Of a stretch of DNA of 52,845 nt, positions 42,154 through 52,845 are shown in pieces. The stretch comes from a bacterium. Lineage in GTDB: Bacteria > Pseudomonadota > Alphaproteobacteria > SP197. The stretch's first letter is position 1; each line of letters starts with the position of its first letter. A program made the position numbers and the translations under genes. The DNA lies in assembly GCA_028821455.1 (NCBI GenBank), contig JAPPGE010000004.1, positions 67,144 to 119,988 on the forward strand, read 5' to 3'. The notes under the pieces are model-generated. The model was not told the DNA's origin. It saw nothing but the letters and a program-made list of their open reading frames with translations, and did not search any database.

Positions 42154-43926
42154 GTGACCGACAAGCAGATGACAGGTTCAGAGATTCTCGTCAAGGTCCT
42201 CCAGGATCTCGGCGTAGATGTCATCTTCGGTTATCCGGGTGGCGCCGTGCTGCCGATCTATGATGCGCTGTGCCAGCAGAACAGCCTGCGGCACATCCTG
42301 GTGCGCCAGGAGGGCGCGGCGGTGCATGCCGCCGAAGGATATGCCCGCTCGACCGGCAAGGTCGGCGTCGTCCTGGTGACGTCCGGTCCGGGAGCGACGA
42401 ACTGCGTGACCGGCCTTGCCGATGCCTTGATGGATTCGGTGCCCGTGGTCTGTCTCACGGGCCAGGTTCCCACGCACCTGATCGGCAACGATGCCTTCCA
42501 GGAGGCGGATACCCTCGGCATCACGCGGCCCTGTACAAAGCACAATTACCTCGTGAAGGATGTCGATGATCTCGCGCGTGTCGTCAGGGAGGCGTTCCTG
42601 GTTGCCGCCAGCGGTCGGCCCGGTCCGGTGGTGGTGGACCTGCCCAAGGACGTGGTGACGGCCTCCACCGCCTATGCGCGGCCGTCGGCGCCGATTCAGC
42701 ATCCAAGCTACAGTCCCCGCCTCAAGGGGGACCACGATCGGATTTCCGAGGCTGTCGATCTGCTGGCGGGCGCCAGGCAGCCCCTGATCTATGCCGGAGG
42801 CGGCGTCGTCAATTCCGGCCCTGCGGCGTCGCAGCTGTTGACCAATCTCGTCAACATGACCGGCATCCCTACCACGCTCACTCTCATGGGGCTGGGCGCC
42901 TTGCCGGCGTCCAACAGGAACTTCATCGGCATGGTCGGCATGCACGGGTCGCTGGAAGCCAACATGTGCATGCACGACTGCGATGTCATGCTGTGCGTTG
43001 GCGCACGGTTCGATGATCGCGTGACGGGCCGGACCGATGCGTTCTCTCCCGAATCACGCAAGATCCACATCGATATCGACGCCTCGTCGATCAACAAGAA
43101 CATCCATGTCGATGTGCCCATCATCGGCGACTGCGGCTACGTGCTCGAACACTTCATCAAGCTCTGGAAGTCGCGTCAGGCGCGCTGTGACGGTGACGCT
43201 CTTGACCGGTGGTGGACGCAGATCGACGGGTGGCGCCAGCGCAAGTCATTCAGCTACAAGCGCTCCGACACCCTGATCAAGCCGCAGCACGCCCTCGAGG
43301 TTCTCAACAGGCGCATCTCAGGCAGGGACGATGTCTACATCACCACCGAAGTCGGCCAGCACCAGATGTGGGCGGCCCAGTTCCTGCACTTCGAGAAGCC
43401 GAATCACTGGATGACCTCGGGCGGACTCGGCACCATGGGCTACGGGCTGCCGGCGGCGCTCGGCGTCCAGATTGCCCACCCCGACGCGCTTGTCATCGAC
43501 GTGGCGGGCGAGGCGTCAGTCCTCATGAACATGCAGGAGATGTCGACGCTTGCGCAGTACCGCCTGCCGGTCAAGGCGTTCATTCTCAACAACAGATGGA
43601 TGGGAATGGTGCGCCAGTGGCAGGAATTCTTCTTTGGCGGACGCTATTCCGAGAGCTACATGGATTCCCTGCCGGACTTCGTGAAACTCGCCGAGGCCTA
43701 TGGTGCTGTCGGGCTGCGGGCCTCCACGCCAGACGAACTCGACGATGTCGTCGACGAGATGATCGCCACGCCCAGCGCGGTGATCGCCGATATCGTCGTC
43801 GACCCCGACGAGAACGTCTATCCGATGATCCCGGCCGGCGCCGCCCACAATCAGGTCACCATGAGTCCCGATGAGGAAGTGGTGCTCGATCAGGTCCACA
43901 AGGAAGAGGGCATGGTCCTGGTCTAG
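42154..43926 (+). CDS. ilvI: Acetolactate synthase, large (catalytic) subunit
   Basis: ThDP enzyme of 590 residues making acetolactate/acetohydroxybutyrate, the first common step to Val, Leu and Ile. The catalytic Glu region VRQEGAAVHAAEGYARSTGKVG, FAD/central domain (LPASNRNFIGMVGMHG) and the C-terminal ThDP site TSGGLGTMGYGLPAALG with GEASVLMNMQEM are present. The GTG at 42154 has GGAGAG 8 bases upstream; TTG 42136 and ATG 42169 are alternatives. It forms an operon with ilvH (12-base gap) and ilvC. Confidence 0.95.
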   Translation: MTDKQMTGSEILVKVLQDLGVDVIFGYPGGAVLPIYDALCQQNSLRHILVRQEGAAVHAAEGYARSTGKVGVVLVTSGPGATNCVTGLADALMDSVPVVCLTGQVPTHLIGNDAFQEADTLGITRPCTKHNYLVKDVDDLARVVREAFLVAASGRPGPVVVDLPKDVVTASTAYARPSAPIQHPSYSPRLKGDHDRISEAVDLLAGARQPLIYAGGGVVNSGPAASQLLTNLVNMTGIPTTLTLMGLGALPASNRNFIGMVGMHGSLEANMCMHDCDVMLCVGARFDDRVTGRTDAFSPESRKIHIDIDASSINKNIHVDVPIIGDCGYVLEHFIKLWKSRQARCDGDALDRWWTQIDGWRQRKSFSYKRSDTLIKPQHALEVLNRRISGRDDVYITTEVGQHQMWAAQFLHFEKPNHWMTSGGLGTMGYGLPAALGVQIAHPDALVIDVAGEASVLMNMQEMSTLAQYRLPVKAFILNNRWMGMVRQWQEFFFGGRYSESYMDSLPDFVKLAEAYGAVGLRASTPDELDDVVDEMIATPSAVIADIVVDPDENVYPMIPAGAAHNQVTMSPDEEVVLDQVHKEEGMVLV

Positions 43927-43937
43927 GATCCGAACGC

Positions 43938-46697
<2,760 letters not shown>

Positions 46698-46731
46698 CGG
46701 TCATTCCGCAGTGAGGGGTTGTGACTGAAGC

Positions 46732-47592
46732 ATGCTGAAGCTTGTCCTGCTCACCCGCCAGACTACCCAACGCTTCGCACTGCCCTTTTTCGTCGTCGCT
46801 GCCCTCGCCTTCATTCTCATGAGCCGCACGGACAATCCCTGGGTCATCGACGCCCGAACGCGCACCCTTGATGTGCTGGCCCCCGTCATCGATGTGGCCT
46901 CCCGTCCGGTGTCGGCGGTCAATGCGGCGGTGGACTCGGTCAACAGCTGGCTCGCCGTTGCGGCCGAGAACGAAAACCTGCGCCGCGAAAATGCGCGCCT
47001 GATGCACTGGCAGGCGGCGGCCCGCCAGCTGCTGGCCGAGAATCGCGAGTTCCGAGAACTCCTCTCCAGCGTCGCCGAGCCTCGCGCGGCCTTTGTCACG
47101 GCGCGGATCATCGGCCATTCAAGCGGAACGTTTGTCAGGACGGCAGTTCTCAATGCCGGAAGCCGTGAAGGTGTCAGGGTGGGTCAGGCGGTGGTCGCGA
47201 CCCATGGCCTCGTGGGCAGGATCACGGAGACGGCGCGGCACAGCAGCAGGGTTCTGCTGCTGACCGATCTCAACAGCCGAATTCCCGTTGTCTTCGAATC
47301 GAATCGCAGGCCGGCCATCGTCAGTGGTGACAATTCGCGTGTCCTGTCGCTGTTGTTCACCGAGTTGGCCGGCACCATCGATTCCGGCGAACGACTCGTG
47401 ACGTCGGGCGAGGGGGGAATGCTGCCCCCCGGGATTCCGGTAGGAATTGTCACCGGTTCACAAGGCGGCCTTCCCCGGGTGACGCCCTTCGTTGATCCTG
47501 CCCGCATCGAGCACGTGCGCGTACTCGACTACACGCTGCCCGGTCTCATGCAGACGACGCGCGAGGCCGGAATGCTGGAACCGCTGTGGTGA
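46732..47592 (+). CDS. mreC: Rod shape-determining protein MreC
   Basis: Bitopic periplasmic scaffold of the elongasome, 286 residues. One N-terminal transmembrane helix (FALPFFVVAALAFILMS), a coiled coil (about residues 80-115, AENENLRRENARLMHWQ) and the beta-domain with ARIIGHSSGTFVRTAVLNAGSREGVRVGQAV and LVTSGEGGMLPPGIPVGIV are typical. Its stop overlaps the mreD start. Confidence 0.95.
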   Translation: MLKLVLLTRQTTQRFALPFFVVAALAFILMSRTDNPWVIDARTRTLDVLAPVIDVASRPVSAVNAAVDSVNSWLAVAAENENLRRENARLMHWQAAARQLLAENREFRELLSSVAEPRAAFVTARIIGHSSGTFVRTAVLNAGSREGVRVGQAVVATHGLVGRITETARHSSRVLLLTDLNSRIPVVFESNRRPAIVSGDNSRVLSLLFTELAGTIDSGERLVTSGEGGMLPPGIPVGIVTGSQGGLPRVTPFVDPARIEHVRVLDYTLPGLMQTTREAGMLEPLW

Positions 47593-48125
47593 TCGAGGAC
47601 TGGGGCGCAAGTCTGAAGCGCCGGGCGGTATCGTTCCTGCCCCTGGTGTCGGGCGTTGCTCTCGTGCTCGTGACGGCGACGCCACTCTATTTCGGCCATG
47701 TCGGCGATGTCGCCCCGCGCTTCGGAGTGACTGCCGTCATTTTCTGGACCATCTACCGCCCCGATCTCTTTGGCTACGCCTCCGCCTTCTTTCTCGGCAT
47801 CGTTGCGGATCTCATGACCGGGCTGCCGCTCGGCATCACGGCTCTCGTCCTCGTCATGGTCCGCTATGGTGTCTTCACGCGACGCCGTTACTTCCTGCGC
47901 AAGTCCTTCCACATCGTCTGGGCCGAGTATGCGCTCGTGGTCATCGCTGCGGTGGTCATTGACTGGATGCTGGCGGCTCTCTACCTGTGGTCCTATCCCG
48001 GACTGCTGGTCCATGTGTTCCAGGTCCTGCTGACAGTGGCCCTGTTCCCGGGGGTCTACTGGCTCCTTGCGCGGTGTCAGGATCTGGTATCCGTTGCCGG
48101 GCGGGAGGCTGCCGGCTCGGGCTGA
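47589..48125 (+). CDS. mreD: Rod shape-determining protein MreD
   Basis: Integral membrane protein of 178 residues with about five helices, including the motif FFLGIVADLMTGLPLGITALVLV, which marks MreD (lG.l.Dll.g.plG..al). GTG at 47589 overlaps the mreC stop in a GTGA junction; GTG 47586 is equally open. Anchors MreC in the elongasome. Confidence 0.92.
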   Translation: MIEDWGASLKRRAVSFLPLVSGVALVLVTATPLYFGHVGDVAPRFGVTAVIFWTIYRPDLFGYASAFFLGIVADLMTGLPLGITALVLVMVRYGVFTRRRYFLRKSFHIVWAEYALVVIAAVVIDWMLAALYLWSYPGLLVHVFQVLLTVALFPGVYWLLARCQDLVSVAGREAAGSG

Positions 48126-48126
48126 C

Positions 48127-49974
48127 ATGCGTGAGGACTTCGAGCAACGAACCCTGGTGAACCGGCGCTCGTTCGTCCTCTTCGGTGTGAAGGGACTCCT
48201 GGTGGCCGCGGTGGCCGGGCGTCTTTATGAGTTCCAGGTTGTCGATGCGGCGCGCTACCAGCGTCTTTCCAATGACAACCGAATCAGCATCCGCCTGCTG
48301 CCGCCCCGCCGCGGACTGATTGTCGACCGGTTTGGCAAGGGCCTGGCGGTCAACCGGCCCACCTATCAGCTGATCATGACTCCCGAGCAGACCGGCGACG
48401 TCGAGACAACTCTCGAGCGTATTGCCGCTCTCATCGATCTTGATGCAGGCACCATCGCGAAGGTGTTGCGCAAGACTGAAATCCAGGAGGGATTCATCCC
48501 CGTCACCGTGCGCCAGAACCTGTCCTGGCAGGAGGTGGCGCGCATCGAGGTGAACCTGCCGGTACTGCCGGGCATCGTCATCGAGACGGTCCCGCATCGC
48601 CACTATCCCTTTGCCGGCCTCGTGGCCCACGTTTCAGGTTATGTCGGCGAAGTGTCGCAATCCGAACTCGAGGGCGACAAGGTGCTGCGATTCCCCGGTT
48701 TCCGCACGGGCAAGACGGGAATAGAGAAGGTCTACGAGCATCAGTTGCGGGGAACGCCGGGCACGCGCCAGGTCGAGGTCAATGCCGTAGGGCGCGTCAT
48801 TCGGGAGATCGAACGCCGCGAGGACGATCCGGGTTCGGACATCCGCCTCACGATCGACATGGCGCTCCAGGAGTTCGCCGTGCGCAGAATGGAGAACCAG
48901 ACGGGGTCCGTGGTCGTTCTCGATGCCCTCAACGGCGATGTGCTTACGCTGGCGTCGGTCCCGAGTTTTGATCCCAATGTGTTCAACTTCGGACTGACCG
49001 GGGATGCCTGGCAGGCTCTGCTCAACGACCCCCGTTCGCCCTTGCTCAACAAACCCGTTGCCGGCCAGTATCCTCCGGCCTCGACGTTCAAGATGATGGT
49101 GGCGCTGGCGGCACTGGAAGCCGGAGCCGTGACCCCTGAGACGAAAATCCACTGTCCCGGCAGCTTCACCCTGGGCGACCGGACTTTCCGATGCTGGCGG
49201 CATTGGGGCCATGGTGAGGTCAGTCTGGTCGATGCCCTGAAGGCGTCGTGCGACGTGTATTTCTACGAGGTGGCCCATCTCGTCGGTGTGGACCGGATCG
49301 CCGCCATGGCCAGGCGTTTCGGCTTTGGCGAAACGACGGGGATCGAGCTCACCGGGGAACGGGCCGGGCTGGTTCCCACCGCGGCCTGGAAACGGGCCGT
49401 CTATGGTGAGCCGTGGTACGGCGGCGACACGATCAATGTTGGAATCGGGCAGGGCGATGTCCTCACCACACCCCTCCAGCTCGCGGTCATGACGGCGCGT
49501 CTCGTCAACGGGCAGTTTCGCGTGGTGCCGCGCCTGGTGCGTCACCCCACCGGGGCTGAGGTGCCCGGGTTCGAATCTCTTGATGTCGACGCGGCCCACT
49601 TGCAGTCCGTGCGACGGGGCATGGTCGAGGTGGTGAACAACGCCGACGGAGGAACGGCCTACAGCGCTCGGATCCAGGACGAGGGTATGGAGATGGCTGG
49701 CAAGACCGGTACCTCCCAGGTGCGGCGTCTCAGGAAGGAAGAAAGGGAAGGGCGGTTGAGCGAGGAGGACATACCCTGGGCTGAACGGGACCACGGCCTC
49801 TTCGTCGGCTATGCCCCGCTTGACGAACCTCGTTACGTCGCCGCCGCGATCGTCGATCACGGGGGAGCCGGGTCCGGCTCTGCGGCGCCGGTGGTGCGTG
49901 ACGTGTTGCGTGAGGCACAGAGGCGGCAGTCGATCCGCTGGAATACCGGCGACGAGGCGGAAGGATCCGCGTGA
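48127..49974 (+). CDS. mrdA: Penicillin-binding protein 2 (peptidoglycan transpeptidase)
   Basis: Class B PBP of 615 residues for side-wall synthesis. After an N-terminal signal anchor (RRSFVLFGVKGLLVAAVAGRLYEFQ) come the pedestal domain with RRGLIVDRFGKGLAVN and the transpeptidase domain with active-site Ser in PPASTFKMM (SxxK), SCD in KASCDVYFYEVAH and KTG in MAGKTGTSQ. The ATG is one base past the mreD stop and the stop overlaps rodA. Confidence 0.95.
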   Translation: MREDFEQRTLVNRRSFVLFGVKGLLVAAVAGRLYEFQVVDAARYQRLSNDNRISIRLLPPRRGLIVDRFGKGLAVNRPTYQLIMTPEQTGDVETTLERIAALIDLDAGTIAKVLRKTEIQEGFIPVTVRQNLSWQEVARIEVNLPVLPGIVIETVPHRHYPFAGLVAHVSGYVGEVSQSELEGDKVLRFPGFRTGKTGIEKVYEHQLRGTPGTRQVEVNAVGRVIREIERREDDPGSDIRLTIDMALQEFAVRRMENQTGSVVVLDALNGDVLTLASVPSFDPNVFNFGLTGDAWQALLNDPRSPLLNKPVAGQYPPASTFKMMVALAALEAGAVTPETKIHCPGSFTLGDRTFRCWRHWGHGEVSLVDALKASCDVYFYEVAHLVGVDRIAAMARRFGFGETTGIELTGERAGLVPTAAWKRAVYGEPWYGGDTINVGIGQGDVLTTPLQLAVMTARLVNGQFRVVPRLVRHPTGAEVPGFESLDVDAAHLQSVRRGMVEVVNNADGGTAYSARIQDEGMEMAGKTGTSQVRRLRKEEREGRLSEEDIPWAERDHGLFVGYAPLDEPRYVAAAIVDHGGAGSGSAAPVVRDVLREAQRRQSIRWNTGDEAEGSA

Positions 49975-51140
49975 TGGTGGCGCTGACCTCCAGTCCCCTT
50001 GCCACCGGCACCCGTCTCATTGGCGGCAAGCTCGTCAACATGGCCTGGGGTCTGCTCTTCCTGCTGGTTCTGGTCGCCGGCTTCGGGTTCCTGATGCTCT
50101 ACTCGGCGGCAGGGGGTGACTGGAGGCCATGGGCACTGCCCCAAATCATGCGTTTCGGCGCAGGTGTTGTTCTCTTTCTTGTCATCGCCATGATCAACAT
50201 CCGTCACGTGCATCGCTGGGCCTACGTGATCTACGCCGGAGCGCTGGCCCTGCTTCTTGCCATGGAGATACCGGGAGTCAGCGGCGTCGGCGTGCATCGC
50301 TGGATCCAGGTCACGCTCGGTGGCATGAAGTTCCAGTTCCAGCCATCGGAACTCATGAAGTTTGCCGTCATCCTGGCGCTCGCCCGCTACTATCACAGCC
50401 TGGCGCTCAACGTTGCCCGGCGCTGGACCAGTCTGCCGGTTCCGCTGATCCTCATCCTCTTGCCCTCTGTCCTGGTGGTCCGCCAGCCGGACCTCGGGAC
50501 CGGTCTCCTGATGGTCGCCGGCGGCATCCTGCTGATGTTCCTTGCCGGTGTCCGCAAGCGCTGGTTCATCGCCGGATTTTCGGCCGTGCTGGGTATGGCG
50601 CCGGTGGTCTGGTATGTCCTCCTGCCCTATCAGAGGGACCGTGTGCTGACGTTCCTCAATCCGAATCTCGATCCCCTGGGCGCGGGTTACCACATCCAGC
50701 AGTCGAAGATCGCTCTCGGTTCGGGGGCCGTGTGGGGCAAGGGACTGTTCAACGGAACCCAGAGCCAGCTGAACTTCCTGCCCGAAAAGCACACCGATTT
50801 CATCTTCACCATGCTCGCCGAGGAGTTGGGGCTCATCGGTGCTCTCGGTCTCATCCTCCTCTACTGCTTCATCGTGCTCTACGGCGTCAGTGTCGCTTCG
50901 AGAAGCGGCAGCCAGTTCGGCAGATTGCTGGCGCTTGGAATTGTGTCGACCTTCTTTCTCTACGTCTTCTCCAACATCGCCATGGTGACCGGACTGATTC
51001 CCGTCGTCGGCCTGCCGCTGCCCCTGATGTCGTTTGGCGGCACGGCGATGTTGACCCTGATGATGGCCTTCGGACTTCTCGCCAGCGTCCACGTGCATCG
51101 CGACACGGAAGTCCCCCGCCACACCCCAGGCCTCATCTGA
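49974..51140 (+). CDS. rodA: Peptidoglycan glycosyltransferase RodA
   Basis: SEDS-family polymerase of 388 residues working with PBP2. About ten hydrophobic helices; conserved marks are GVSGVGVHRWIQVTLGGMKFQFQPSELMKFAVI, VVRQPDLGTGLL (the catalytic Asp region), GAGYHIQQSKIALGSGAVWGKGLFNGTQSQLNFLPEKHTDFIFTMLAEE and VGLPLPLMSFGGTAML. ATG 49974 overlaps the mrdA stop (TGATG); GTG 49971 is an alternative. Last gene of the rod-shape cluster. Confidence 0.95.
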   Translation: MVALTSSPLATGTRLIGGKLVNMAWGLLFLLVLVAGFGFLMLYSAAGGDWRPWALPQIMRFGAGVVLFLVIAMINIRHVHRWAYVIYAGALALLLAMEIPGVSGVGVHRWIQVTLGGMKFQFQPSELMKFAVILALARYYHSLALNVARRWTSLPVPLILILLPSVLVVRQPDLGTGLLMVAGGILLMFLAGVRKRWFIAGFSAVLGMAPVVWYVLLPYQRDRVLTFLNPNLDPLGAGYHIQQSKIALGSGAVWGKGLFNGTQSQLNFLPEKHTDFIFTMLAEELGLIGALGLILLYCFIVLYGVSVASRSGSQFGRLLALGIVSTFFLYVFSNIAMVTGLIPVVGLPLPLMSFGGTAMLTLMMAFGLLASVHVHRDTEVPRHTPGLI

Positions 51141-51593
51141 GGACTCTGAACCCCGGAGACGCACGTAGTCGAGGAGGTGGCCGCAGCCAGCTTCCCGCGC
51201 ATGCGACCAACGGGGCTGGCGGCACGATCATCCGATCGGACGGGGGCACTTGCCCGGCCCATCCCTTGCGGGGACCAACACGGCACCTTCCGAAGCGACA
51301 TCCTTGCCACGAAGTCCATGAACTCCGGGACGAGGCCCTGCGGTCTTTGCGTGTCAATGCCGACTGAAAATTGCACACTTTCGCCGATCGAAAATCTCTC
51401 ACTGTGGCTGGGTCGAGCTGCGGGTCCGGGCTCTCTGGCTTCGCGCTGGATGCCGCTTGTTGCCTCGGCGTCCAGTTGGGTGAGCTGATTGCGGCTCGAC
51501 TGACCGATCAGGTTGATCGTGCCGAAGTGCAGGATTCCCCAAGCTGTCCAACAAGGGGCTTTCTCTCGCACATCGCTTTGCGGCCACAAACAG
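51141..51593. other. Accessory intergenic DNA after rodA
   Basis: About 450 bases without a supported gene. Short frames on both strands look noncoding. Apart from the tandem repeats at 51359-51406, nothing is recognised. The loss of tight spacing after rodA marks the change from conserved to accessory DNA. Confidence 0.35.
51359..51406. repeat. Two tandem 24-base imperfect repeats, IS21-end-like
   Basis: GCCGACTGAAAAT at 51359-51371 recurs as GCCGATCGAAAAT at 51383-51395; each is followed by a similar CACAC/CTCAC-containing tail, giving a 24-base period. On the minus strand it reads as repeated ATTTTCrrTCGGC units followed by ATTGACAC. Multiple short terminal repeats of this sort occur at the ends of IS21-family elements. 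No IstA or IstB gene remains here. Confidence 0.4.
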
Positions 51594-52679
51594 CTATGAT
51601 TCCCAGGCCAAGCGGACTTTGAGAGCATTCAAGTGTGTCCAGGGAAGGAGCCCGTTGTGTTGGAGCATGCCGACGACAATGCCAGGGGCAATGCCCTGTT
51701 CCTCGGCGAACGCCCTGACGACACGCGCGCTACGTGGTGACGTAGCGGCAAACTGTTGCCACGCGCTCCGGGAAACCAGCGTGTTGGATGCCCACTCATT
51801 GGCCTCTGCTTCAAGTCCGGCTCCGTTTGCGCTGGTTTCGTCGACAAAAATCCCTCTTTTGCTGTGAAGCAGAACGTGCGCCGCTTCATGGAAGAAGCTG
51901 AACCACAGATGGTCATCAGTCTTATGTCGGGCAGTCAGCTGGATGACAGCCTTCCTGGGGGATAGCCACCAGGCTGCACCGCTGAGCGCCGTCCTTGGCA
52001 ATGGTTGCACCAGCGCCAGCGCAACGCCTGCCTCATTGCACAGTGTCGTGGTCTGCTGCAAAGCCTCACCGATCTCCTCACGTGTCAGGCCGCGGATAGT
52101 CCGAATCGCGTGCCTGAATCGACTCTCGTGGTAGTCCGCGCACTCCTGCCGTTCGGCCTCGATTTCACCGAGTCGGAGCCAGGTGGCCAGTGCGGCCTCA
52201 TTGCTCTTGAAGGTCGGGGAGTGGCGATAGGCAACATTGGCGAAACCGTAGCGAGCATTCCAGGCACCCACCGAACCCACGCGGAAGAACGCAAGCAACT
52301 TCGATACGGCGTCGACATCAGATTCTGGACGCTGAAAGCAGCCTCGCTTCACCAAGTCCCGGACGGGGAAGGCCTTGACCCACTCTGCAAAGGCAACGGC
52401 TTCACCGGCTTCGGTCTCCCGAGCCCGGTGAAGCCGATAGTCGGCCTCGATCCCGAGCCAGAGGCTGGCATCGACGCCAAGTACCTTTTCAAACTGCAAT
52501 GCGGTTCCCGGCTCGAGCGGTGCCTTGCCCGAGATAATCTCGCTGATCAGCTTCGGCGAGCGCCCACATCGACGTGCGAATTCTGCATGTGACATCCCCT
52601 CGACCTCGAGACGTTCCTCGAGGACCCACCCGGGCGGGACCGAATAGTCGGGGCTGTATTGGTTGGCTGCTGTCGCCAT
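51594..52679 (-). CDS. HigA-type HTH antitoxin fused to ImmA/IrrE metallopeptidase domain
   Basis: Protein of 361 residues. The N-terminal XRE/HigA-type helix-turn-helix (about residues 15-75: SHAEFARRCGRSPKLISEIISGKAPLEPGTALQFEKVLGV) should bind the operon promoter; the C-terminal part is an ImmA/IrrE domain with zinc motif HEAAH at 264-268 (FFHEAAHVLLHSKRG) and a further acidic helix (EAEANEWAS). Such fusions act as antitoxins or as protease-type stress regulators. The ATG at 52679 has GGAGG 8 bases upstream; a TTG at 52697 was rejected. It follows the toxin gene by 14 bases. Confidence 0.88.
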   Translation of the reverse strand: MATAANQYSPDYSVPPGWVLEERLEVEGMSHAEFARRCGRSPKLISEIISGKAPLEPGTALQFEKVLGVDASLWLGIEADYRLHRARETEAGEAVAFAEWVKAFPVRDLVKRGCFQRPESDVDAVSKLLAFFRVGSVGAWNARYGFANVAYRHSPTFKSNEAALATWLRLGEIEAERQECADYHESRFRHAIRTIRGLTREEIGEALQQTTTLCNEAGVALALVQPLPRTALSGAAWWLSPRKAVIQLTARHKTDDHLWFSFFHEAAHVLLHSKRGIFVDETSANGAGLEAEANEWASNTLVSRSAWQQFAATSPRSARVVRAFAEEQGIAPGIVVGMLQHNGLLPWTHLNALKVRLAWES

Positions 52680-52693
52680 CTGTCCATCCTCCG

Positions 52694-52845
52694 TCAATGA
52701 TAGTCGATCACGTCGAGAATCGTGATTGCTGTCACCTGTTCCGTGCTTATTCCGCCATCTTCCTTACGCGGAACTGTCTCGTGGTTGGCCCTAAACTGAA
52801 GTTCGAAGCCTGATACGGGCCCAGTGTGCTGTTTTGCAAGAGGTT
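52694..52845 (-). CDS. RelE/HigB-like toxin, partial (C-terminal part)
   Basis: The last 49 residues of a gene that continues beyond the window, too short to be obvious by length. The frame reads GFELQFRANHETVPRKEDG and ends AITILDVIDYH. GyeL.F.aNH..vPrkedGgidw..V..i.Il.i.dyH is the end of RelE-superfamily proteins found directly upstream of HigA-ImmA/IrrE fusion genes. It is 14 bases upstream of that gene on the same strand, making a toxin-antitoxin operon. Confidence 0.65.
   Translation of the reverse strand, partial: PLAKQHTGPVSGFELQFRANHETVPRKEDGGISTEQVTAITILDVIDYH

Overview
This is a high-GC bacterial window. Gene content and order point to an alphaproteobacterium: hflK-hflC-DUF2065-degP-miaA, ilvI-ilvH-ilvC and mreB-mreC-mreD-mrdA-rodA in one stretch, a Mrp/ApbC ATPase divergent from hflK, and ThyX. 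I place it no deeper than class. I see no rRNA, tRNA or CRISPR array. The two ends are cut: position 1 shows no callable gene, and the right end cuts a RelE-like toxin gene.

Positions 1 to about 29,700 form an accessory catabolic region of three blocks. Block A (152-13,307) is a five-gene dipeptide/opine-type ABC importer on the minus strand. Facing it on the plus strand are a C45-type acyltransferase/amidase, an NAD-dependent epimerase, a short neutral-ceramidase-like hydrolase, a MetX-like alpha/beta hydrolase, two SDRs and an isochorismatase-type cysteine hydrolase. Block B (13,466-21,728) holds a DUF3830/EthD-like pair, a GlxA-type regulator, a metallophosphoesterase and SDR pair, a two-subunit N,N-dimethylformamidase-like enzyme and an amidase-signature amidase. 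Block C (21,975-29,654) holds an orphan molybdopterin hydroxylase subunit, RidA, a DMSP-lyase-type cupin, a CocE/NonD hydrolase, a flavin reductase-like protein, a PhyH dioxygenase and another SDR. Many of these are amide or ester hydrolases next to a peptide-type importer. I read the region as an uptake-and-degradation system for N-acyl or N-alkyl amide compounds; the substrate cannot be told from sequence.

Positions about 29,900-51,140 are conserved housekeeping DNA: DUF488, thyX, mrp, the HflKC/DegP membrane quality-control operon, miaA, branched-chain amino acid synthesis and the rod-shape cell-wall operon. Between miaA and ilvI (37,458-42,153) the conserved order is broken by decayed genes, an IS3 transposase tail, a lone TonB-dependent receptor and a truncated, frameshifted IS630 transposase. 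The right end (51,141-52,845) is accessory again: tandem repeats resembling an IS21-type end and a toxin/antitoxin pair whose antitoxin is fused to an ImmA/IrrE metallopeptidase.

The most unusual points are the DMFase-like alpha/beta pair with its candidate Tyr-Tyr-Glu iron site, a set of related SDRs of which several have lost the catalytic tyrosine, and a molybdenum hydroxylase subunit with an apparent internal deletion and no partner subunits.
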